18,145 nt of DNA, from assembly GCA_004802725.1 (NCBI GenBank), contig SGPM01000449.1, positions 1 to 18,145 of the forward strand, given 5' to 3'. Source of the stretch: Antrodiella citrinella (taxonomy: Eukaryota; Basidiomycota; Agaricomycetes; Polyporales; Steccherinaceae). Below, piece by piece: positions 1 through 7,209 of the stretch (positions within the stretch are counted from its first letter, which is position 1; each line of letters opens with the position of its first letter). The notes below the pieces were generated by a model. It was not told the origin of the DNA. It made no database searches and saw only the letters and a list, made by a program, of their open reading frames with translations. Position numbers and translations under genes: made by a program.

Positions 1-127
1 CTAACCTAACCTAACCTAACCTAACCTAACCTAACCTAACCTAACCCTAACCTAACCTAACCTAACTAACCTAACCTAACCTAACCTAACCTAACCTAAC
101 CTAACCTAACCTAACCTAACCTAACCT
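1..127. repeat. Telomere tract, mainly 5-bp CTAAC units (TTAGG on the minus strand)
   Basis: About 25 head-to-tail copies of CTAAC start at base 1. The C-rich strand reads left to right, as expected at the left end of a chromosome. Two irregular units are visible: a 6-bp CCCTAA unit near 45-50 and a shortened CTAA unit near 64-67. These are consistent with telomerase slippage, although a sequencing error is possible. The tract ends around 127, where unique sequence starts. It shares bases 121-127 with the 3' end of the adjacent broken gene. Confidence 0.95.
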
Positions 128-1340
128 GCGGCGGTAAACTGCTTGGGCCATGGAACACTGAATCGGATGAGCTTCTGGGCTGCAAATTCGACAAGTCTGT
201 CTCGAAGCTCAATGCGCTGCCGTCCGAGAGGTTTTGGCCTGACATCAAACGAGAAGCAAAGCTACAGACTCCATGAGTTCGGCAAACTGAATACCACTCA
301 AGAGATACGCACAGAGGACGACCGAGGCTAGCTTTATAGTCTAGAGAACACACCTGAGATAACGTCATTGGATCCGGGAATGGAGCAGCACATTGATCCC
401 AGCCAAGAGTACAGAACGGAGGGATCACCGACAATTCTCCACTCTGCACCCGCGCAGAGCTGTCATCCTCCTTAGGCGGAACGAATTGGGGGATTTGTGC
501 CGTGGTGGAGAGGAAAATCGCAAATAAAGGGAACTGGCGCACAGATCGCAGAATCTTTCGAAGATGAGTGAATGCCGATGCAACGTCGTCGGGTCCCATG
601 AGTGTGTGAGCTTCGTCGAAGGCCATGTAGAGAAGGGGTTCGCCTTTCCTTGGTGACTTGTCCTTAACATCCCAGAGTTGGATCAGCGTGTTTGCGGTGT
701 CTACGACGGAAAGTTCCCCTGTAAAAGCGCAATTCCTTGTTAGAACCGCACAGTTGATCCTACCACGAATGGTTATCAATTCACCTGCACTGGCGAATTT
801 GATCGGTTCCGGCGAGGATTCTTTTTCCTTTACCATCAAGCCTGAATAACCCCCTTTGGCGAGCTGTAATATATCGGTCAGTACACTGTCCATGCGAGTG
901 CAGAATCTACTACAATCTGTTGAGCCCGTGCGACAACGGATTTGTAGAAGTTCACCCGATATTCGCCTTGAGACGCTATCGTTTGGCCTTCCGTCATTTT
1001 GTCCCGAAACCACGCCGCGCCCTTGTTGCGAAGCCACTCTCTGGGGTCGTTATCGCGGAGACGTTCATCCTCCATGACAGTCGCGATGGCCTTCTTGCAT
1101 TCCTCGAACAGCGCCAATATAAAGGCGGTCACGTGAACCCGAAGCACATCCGGGCTCATACCACGAAGCAATTTGGGCTCAAAAAAGTGGTACACTTCAT
1201 CGTCGGAAGGAGGAAAGCCTGGAACGCAACAAGTCAGCGGAGACATTGCGAAGGGACCTGGTTGGACATACACACCTCGCGCTGTGGGATTTCTGAGGTT
1301 CATCGGGATAACAAAACTTGCCCTACTGAACTCGTCCACC
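121..1340 (-). pseudogene. Fragment of a basidiomycete ATPase-like gene, cut by telomere repeats on both sides
   Basis: Five exons join in one frame: 1339-1276, 1218-914, 863-764, 718-309 and 261-121. The introns are 57, 50, 45 and 47 bp with GT..AG ends, giving 339 residues. Visible motifs are GFPPSDDEVYHFF near residues 22-34, a Walker-B-like MAFDEAH (DEAH at about 191-194), FLSTT, IPPFCTLGWDQ, SLGRPL and RDRLVEFAAQKL. From memory, this motif series is typical of a multi-copy ATPase-like family of unknown role in mushroom-forming fungi; I could not check this. No Walker A motif or credible start codon remains, because the upstream end abuts the TTAGG tract at 1341. At the 3' end the last codons run into the telomere, which supplies the TAG stop (121-123). 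The fragment is probably non-functional. The last intron is the least certain: a 5' site 4 bp earlier gives PLFASR, but then loses the frame of the FAAQKL segment. Confidence 0.7.
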
Positions 1341-1357
1341 TAGGTTAGGTTAGGTTA
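1341..1357 (+). repeat. Interstitial telomere tract, TTAGG orientation
   Basis: The sequence TAGG TTAGG TTAGG TTA (17 bp, about 3.4 units) begins exactly where the truncated gene fragment ends. It is in the opposite orientation to the terminal tract, so the 1.2-kb fragment between them is bracketed by outward-facing telomere repeats. This short tract could mark a healed break, a fusion of telomeric ends, or a junction produced during assembly. Confidence 0.8.
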
Positions 1358-1502
1358 TGAGAGATGCCAGGATGACCGTAGGACTTGAGCCCAGAAAAAT
1401 ACACAGGACAGAGGTGGGATACGAGACACGTCGGCCACAGGACACACCGTAGGATGGGTACTGTTGAATTGTGGTCTGAACACTTTCCATGAGCAAGGCA
1501 TG
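1358..1502. other. Subtelomeric spacer with no recognised feature
   Basis: Between the interstitial telomere tract and the inverted-repeat array I see no credible gene, RNA or repeat. Open frames crossing it continue into the repeat array and have no coding character. Confidence 0.5.
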
Positions 1503-1849
1503 GGCGTCTGACTGCCTGCCCAGCTGTCTCCTTCCAGGAGCGAGACATGGCTGGGGAACGTTGGGCGTCTGACGAGCTGCCCAACCGTCTCCTTCCAGGA
1601 GCGAGACATGGCTGGGANNGTTGGCAGCGTTGGGGCGTCTGCCCCAACCGTCTCCTTGACGGTTGGGCAGGCAGTCAGACGCCCAACGCCGCCCGACCGT
1701 GTCTCGCTCCGGAAGGAGACGTTGGCGCTTGTCAGACGCCCAACGCTGCCCAACCGTGTCTCGCTCCTGGAAGGAGACGGCTGGGCAGGCAGTCAGACGC
1801 CCAACGCTGCCCAGCAGTGTCTCGCTCCTGGAAGGAGACGGTTGGGCAG
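1503..1849. repeat. Inverted array of ~60-bp palindrome-containing units
   Basis: Two units on the left (palindromes at 1526-1546 and 1587-1607, 61 bp apart) face units in reverse orientation on the right (1701-1720, 1758-1778 and 1819-1839). The segment 1503-1546 matches the reverse complement of 1758-1801 at 43 of 44 positions by hand count. The segment 1577-1607 matches the reverse complement of 1819-1849 at all 31. Each unit has an imperfect 21-bp palindrome with core CGCTCCTGGAAGG or its complement, related to the 17-bp palindrome found elsewhere in the window. The centre (about 1620-1680) is irregular and includes two undetermined bases. Confidence 0.85.
1618..1619. other. Two undetermined bases (NN) inside the inverted-repeat array
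   Basis: The Ns lie just after the second left-arm unit, close to the turn of the inverted repeat. Hairpin-forming DNA often stalls polymerases and breaks assemblies, so the length and order of the array centre should not be trusted. Confidence 0.95.
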
Positions 1850-1897
1850 GGACAATAATTGGCAGGTCATGAGCCGCACAAAGATGGGTGGTGGACA

Positions 1898-1994
1898 GTC
1901 ACTCCAGGAGCGACGCCCTTGTGGTGGATGTGATGGTAAGGAATCACACATGTGATGAAACCGCAGCCAAGCAAAGTGTCGCTCCAGGAGCGAC
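1898..1994. repeat. Two copies of the 17-bp palindrome, 3' side of helicase A
   Basis: The copy at 1978-1994 is a perfect GTCGCTCC-A-GGAGCGAC. The copy at 1898-1914 has one change in the left arm (GTCACTCC). Both are in the non-coding stretch between the inverted array and the helicase A stop codon. Confidence 0.9.
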
Positions 1995-2178
1995 CACTTA
2001 CACTACGCATTGCCAGGGGAGCATGAAGATATATTTACAAACCAGAAATGTACAATGTCCATAGGGAATCGAGATAGCGTACACAAACAATTCAGGGAGG
2101 GGGTTGGGAGTCGGAGTAGGAGTATTGTCCATGATATCAACAGAAAAAAAAAGAATTCAAACAGCGGGGTACGAGAGT

Positions 2179-2234
2179 AAGTCCAAGAATCTACAACTAC
2201 AAGGTCAAGTCCAAGAATGTACAAGTACAAGGTC
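2179..2234. repeat. 28-bp tandem duplication downstream of helicase A
   Basis: Units 2179-2206 and 2207-2234 are directly adjacent and differ at two positions. Each starts AAGTCCAAGAAT and ends TACAAGGTC. They lie about 115 bp past the helicase A stop codon, probably in or just past its 3' untranslated region. The rest of 1995-2349 shows no feature I can name. Confidence 0.85.
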
Positions 2235-2349
2235 ATAAAAGTCGTGAGTACGCAGCAATTCTACGTCGTAAGAATGTTCGAATGTGTATGGATGTAAAAA
2301 AAACGCAACGACGGAGCGGACGGGGACCAAAACGACACGATGAGCCCAA

Positions 2350-5300
2350 CTACCTAGTGGACTTCTGCATGGAAGCCTTCCTCGGCATTCTTCGGTTGGC
2401 GATGGGGATGAAGTCCTGAAAGTCGTCGTCGTCATCGCCGTCTCGGCGACGCTGTTGGCCCTTGGTCATCTTCTGTGCCGCCCGCTTGGCCTGTCGCTTC
2501 TTGGCGCGCGACGCCTTCGAAGGAGACTTGGGCGAGGTGTCCGAGGGGTCCCGCTGTCGCTTACGACTCGATCCCGCCTCATCAGGGGAGAGATCCGACA
2601 AGTCCGATGACTCCGCAGTTGGTGTAACAGGGTGAGGAGCAGGTTGGGGCGGCGATGACATGTGGGCGTCGGGACCACCGTCGGGCACAGGCGTTGCCAA
2701 GCGGTTGGGAGACATGTCCATCGGCTCGGCGTGTGAACCACTGCCCGATGCCATTGCACCTCCCTGGGTCGATGGCGCGTCTTCTTCCGACTCGACGGTG
2801 GCAGCAGACTTACCCTTGCCTTTGCCGCGCTTCGAACCGCCTTTGGCTTTGGCTTTGGCTTTGCCTTTGGCTGGCTCAGGCTCGGCATCTCCATCCTCCG
2901 GGGCGAACGCTTGCAAGTTCTCGGGCAAGTCCTCAATCATGCCGGAATACATCGCTTCTGCAGTGGAACAGTCAATATGTGGCATATTGTCGACGAACTT
3001 AGTACGTACGGACGGCAGGTGTCGCCTCAGCGAAAGCCTTGGCAACCGACAGCTTGTTGAACGACATGTTGTTGAGGAACACGTCGGGCGACTTGTCCCC
3101 AACCAGCCTGTAGACGACGACGTCTTTGACCTGTGGAAAGCGTTGGACGCGGCCAATCAACTGTTCGTCTTCCAGCGCGGACCAAAGCATATCCTGTTAC
3201 AATATCAGCAGTGTAACAGGACATCAAATGAAAACAGCTTACCAGGACGATGATGACGCANGCCGATGCCAAGTTCAAACCCATGATACCCACGGACGAG
3301 AGTATCATCACACGCGGTCCGTCCCGATCAGCGTCGTTGAATGCCTTGATCGCCTTCTTGCGACCGTCGAGGCTGATGCTCCCATTCACGACCACGTACT
3401 TGATGCCGTGCAAGAACAAAACCTATTGTCCGCTTCAGCAGCTGCGCATTAGGCCGATAAATTGTGTTTACCTGTCCAATGAATGCGTTGTTGACGGGGA
3501 ACGCCGAGTACAAGACGATCTTGTCGGGTCCCAAGGGAACACCCATCAAGTCGACGGCAGGCCGTGGATTGGCGTTCTCCGAGAAGATATAGCCGTCGTC
3601 CTCGGTGTCGTAGTCCATGAAGGGCTGGTTGTCTGCTTGCAGGTGATGTTCGCACAGGGCGAGCACTGCGTCCAGCTTCCTCGAGGGCAGCGCCTCCCAT
3701 TCATCTAAGGTCATGGGGATCTTAGCACCATCCAACGCGAATTGCGAGTGTACCAATGCCTGCCGAAGGTTGAAATAAAAGCTCTGTGAACGAGGATTAG
3801 TTTGTCATCACAACGAGCTGTGAGACTGTCGCTCCCGGAGCGACGGCGACGCAGCAACAGTCAGCCTTCGCCTGACTCAGAGCTTCGCCGTACGTGTCGC
3901 TCCAGGAGCGACCGCTCTGGCAAGATGATCAGGCGCCGAGTGACTGCCTGCACCGGTCGCTCCAGGAGCGACTGATCAGGCGATGTGATCAGGCGCTGAG
4001 TGACTGCCTGCGACGGTCGCTCCAGGAGCGACCACGAGAACACCCAAGCACAATAACAAAAACTTACCCTTGAGTACCCGTCACGCTTTGCCCCGGCTTC
4101 GATGGAAGCGTACTCGGCGTCGTACAACGTCATCAGGAAGATCTTCTCCGTGTACGGCCGCAAGTCGATGATGTAGTTGCCGTCGATGTCGCGAGAAGCC
4201 TGAGTGCGTCGAATAACGAGGCCCGTGAACTCCTTGCGTAAGACCTGCGTCCACTTCACGTTGACCGCGAGACCCTCGCTGAATGCAGCAGCCTCGCCTC
4301 CTGCCACCGCAGAGCGCGCCAAGATCGTCGAGTACTCTTGTTTTCGGCGATCTTTCGTTTCCGCCTTGCTGATCTCCCTCTCAGCTTGTCCGCGCAACCG
4401 AATGTTCTTTGGATCCTTCACCCAGGTAATTCGTAGCATGTAGGCCACGTTCCACACATCCTGCCTTGTTATCAGCAACAATGTCTGGAATGCTGAATTG
4501 AAACGTACCATAATACGACTGTTCAGGGGTGTGGCCGACATCCCGCACGTAACCTCACTTTTCATGCTGAGGTACGACAGCGACTTGAACTTGGCCCCCT
4601 TGTTGCGCGCGAGGTGAATCTCATCGATTGCGGTGAACGTGAAATCCCAGTCCAGAATGCTGAATTGGCGGTCGGCGGTCGACGCGTTGGTCTTGGATAG
4701 TCCAAGCACAGGGTTGTTCGGCGGGCACTCCACTTCAACGTGGTCGGAGGCAATCGCCTGAAGAAACCGTCAGTGGGTTAATTAGTACCATACAACGTTA
4801 CAGTACTCACACTGAGTCGGGCAAGAATGATTCGGCGTCCCTCCGCCTGCTTGAGCTCGGGATCGTGATACGCGTCGTAGAAGGTGCGGCCACGGGTGCC
4901 GGCTGATTGCGTATACGGGAAGATGTCGAAGGCCCCTTTCCTGAGAAATCGGCGCAGCTCCCCCATCATCTGGTCCTCCAGGTTGTTCGGGACGACGATG
5001 AGGTTGGGCAAGTCTGGGATATTTCCCTCCTTGCCCTGCCACTTCTTGCCCGCTACGCCGATGTCAGTTCGGTATCGCATCTTGCAGACAAAAACTCACT
5101 AAATTCTCCCGGGAAGTCGCCGTTTTCGTCGTACGCGTCGCGGTACACGGCCAGCATTGCAATCACTCCGATCACTTGGAGGGTCTTCCCAATACCCACT
5201 GAATCCATGAGGAGGATCGGTTTACCTTCGAAAGAGTTTCGGAGCATCTTCAGGATGCCGACGAGCTGATGCCACCTCAACTTGATCGGACGGATGGAAG

Positions 5301-6591
5301 CGTCCGGCGGAGGATTGTTGAACCAGTCGGCATGGTCCACAACGTTGTGAACTCCTTCCGTGTCGTAGACTTCGGGCATGCCGGGGATTCCGTGCCCCTC
5401 CACCAGACCGAGAGCAGCGTACAGCTGTGAAACGTTCATATTGGCAAACTCTTCGGTACCCTCCTCCCACTTATCGTCGAGCTCGTAACCCTGCGGGGCG
5501 TCATTCGCGGCAGCGTCCTCGATGTCCTGGACGGTCACGGCCAGAGCCGCGGCGATCTCATCGTCGATCGTGCTCTGGTCCTTCGTCATCTGTGCAATCG
5601 CCAGGCGCAAAGGTTTCGGAATCCCTGAGTCATGGTCAGCTTGAATAGGAGCATTGTACCATGTCATTGACTCACGTTTCATAGCCTCTGCATCCTTCTT
5701 CAACGCCCAGGAAACATCCTTCAGCCGCTCCACTCGCCTATCGTACGCCTCCCGTGTCGCGGTGTTGCCTACCGCGATGAGGTCGACGATGTGCCTGTTC
5801 AAGTCCCGGATGAACGCCTTCACAGTCTTGACATCAACGTCGTCTATGTGCTCAGCAAAGTCTACGCAAAAAGGTCAGTGGTTAGATCGTATCGAGCGTA
5901 TTGTGACTTACCCCGCCAGCGTTCTTCCAGCTTCTCGTCCGCCGCTCTCACCCTCTTGTCCGCCTTCCTGTACGATGCAACGATACGCTCCCACTCGATT
6001 TTGAAGAGTCGGCCGAGGTACTCCTTCACTGCGGGTTGGACGAATTGGGAATTGTTACCCACCAGGACACCCCGCCCGAACACCCGCAGCGCGATAACGG
6101 GGGCACGGGGAGTCCATGGCAAGCCCTCATTGAAGTCGGGTACCTGAGGGATTGTGAGCGCAATCACGGCTTCTAATTTACGACACACTCACCGTAGTAC
6201 CATCCATGCTCAGCCAATCCGACAACTGGTTCAGCTCGTACTCGGTGATGCACTGTTTGAGCACCTGACCTACGTTCCACACCTTCCACTTGTCGGTAAG
6301 CCATTTCTTCAGCAGTGCCCGAGCCTCCTTGTGATCGTCGTTGGCCGACGTCGTGCCGAACTTGATCTCTCCCGTCGTCAGCTCGCAGAACGCCTTGAAG
6401 TACGCTTTGACCAGGTTGATTTGCGCCGCCTTGTACCCATGCGTGCGGTCGCGGAGAGGGACGTCGTCCTCGGGGGTGTACATCCATAATGGACCGTGCT
6501 CGTCGGTCGCCTCTCGCCACTCCTCGCAAGCCCACGGATTGAAAACTTTGAGCAACGCCATGAAAGACGTTGTGAGAGTGTGGGACGGCAT
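2350..6591 (-). CDS. SNF2-type helicase/translocase, subtelomeric copy A (11 exons, 1169 aa)
   Basis: The exons are 6591-6193, 6143-5912, 5861-5676, 5624-5100, 5052-4811, 4757-4509, 4460-4068, 3783-3472, 3422-3243, 3193-3010 and 2957-2350. All junctions keep frame and match copy B. Helicase motifs in order are: Q-like LRWHQLVGILKM before motif I; Walker A DSVGIGKT (Lys about 419); Ia LIVVPNNL; II DEIH (573-576); III SATP (602-605); IV KIVLYSAFP; V SSVGIMGLNL (about 888-897); VI QLIGRVQRFPQ (917-927). This order and the spacing of the two lobes indicate an SNF2-family, DNA-dependent ATPase, presumably nuclear. About 400 residues of unrecognised sequence precede motif I. The C-terminal tail (from about 968) is disordered, with GKAKAKAK-type, Ser/Pro-rich, basic and DDDDDF segments. 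Motif II is DEIH rather than DEAH or DEGH, and motif VI has Gln where His is usual. The start MPSHTL is shared with copy B. Catalytic residues are intact, so activity is plausible but unproven. Confidence 0.88.
3261..3261. other. Single undetermined base in helicase A exon 9
   Basis: The N is the third base of a GCN codon on the coding (minus) strand. All four possibilities encode Ala, so the protein reads NLASACVIIVL regardless, just after motif V. It does not damage the gene model. Confidence 0.95.
3784..4067 (-). repeat. Intron 7 of helicase A, expanded to 284 bp by four palindromes
   Basis: All other introns of this gene are 47-53 bp. This one holds palindromes at 3828-3844, 3896-3912, 3956-3972 and 4016-4032. 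The last three are exactly 60 bp apart, and the sequence between them is also repeated (GATCAGGCG and GAGTGACTGCCTGC blocks), so 3896-4015 is a two-unit tandem repeat. The splice sites are GTAAGT on the minus strand at 4067-4062 and CAG ending at 3784. If the intron were retained, the frame would run about 69 codons before a stop, losing the second helicase lobe. Confidence 0.88.
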
Positions 6592-6747
6592 TTTGGTAGT
6601 GGAAGCTATACACCATCAATGAATATCCTGCCTTACTCTTATATCTTACTATGATATGAAATTGCTCCATCAATTGGAAATCATGTCGGAATCGTGAAGA
6701 ACAATCAGTGGCACAAATGTCAAGAATTACGGTGGCTTATTGTAGCA

Positions 6748-6810
6748 GATGCGTTCTAGCACGCCGCGTGCTGTCGATGGTGGCGGCGATGCATTCTAGT
6801 ACGCCTCATG
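6748..6810. repeat. Imperfect 23-bp direct repeat upstream of helicase A
   Basis: Segments 6748-6770 and 6788-6810 match at 19 of 23 positions by hand count, 40 bp apart. The shared frame is GATGC-TTCTAG-ACGCC. It could be a duplicated protein-binding site or decay of an older tandem unit. Confidence 0.5.
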
Positions 6811-6870
6811 GCAGCTCATCTTACCCGATCCGGAGCGGGGTATAATCAGCATGAGGCTTGCTGTCCGGCA

Positions 6871-7129
6871 GTCGCTCCCGGAGCGACAGACAGAGACACG
6901 CACGCTAATCACGTGATCGTGGACGCACACACAGCGTCTCCCCCACGCATGTGTCCATAAGCGCCCCGAAACGCGCTGGCTCTGTAGTCGCTCCAGGAGC
7001 GACAGGTCTTGCGTCCGCATCCAACCTCATTTTTGTGGGATACTGCGTCGCTCCATCATGGTCACCGGCTTCTTTCATCCGGTATAACATGCCTCTCGTC
7101 TCGTCCCTCAGCATCGCTCTTCGAGCGAC
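6871..7129. repeat. Two 17-bp palindromes plus a variant, upstream of helicase A
   Basis: Perfect copies are at 6871-6887 (centre C) and 6987-7003 (centre A). A looser copy, ATCGCTCTTCGAGCGAC, lies at 7113-7129, with a three-base TTC centre flanked by six-base arms. All lie 280-540 bp upstream of the helicase A start, between the two minus-strand genes. Confidence 0.85.
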
Positions 7130-7209
7130 AATTCCTTTCGCTCATTAACATTCTCAGCCCATTCACAACTGCAGTACTCGATTCAACAATTGCGTCCACT
7201 CAGCATAAA

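Larger units (their letters stand above)
6592..7209. promoter_or_regulatory. Spacer upstream of helicase A and downstream of the 847-aa gene
   Basis: This 618-bp stretch must hold the helicase A promoter and the 3' end of the minus-strand gene at 7210-9857. A TATA-like ATATAAG on the minus strand (6638-6644) lies about 47 bp before the helicase A start codon. Two intact palindromes and a looser variant lie further upstream (annotated separately). I see no credible gene in either strand. Confidence 0.55.

Noticed and set aside
920..1348. Plus-strand open frame of 142 codons opposite the telomere-adjacent fragment
   Set aside because: It is antisense to the exons of the recognised gene remnant and has no motif of its own.
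1358..1872. Overlapping open frames through the inverted-repeat array
   Set aside because: They read the same repeat units in several frames and cross undetermined bases; the repeats explain their length.
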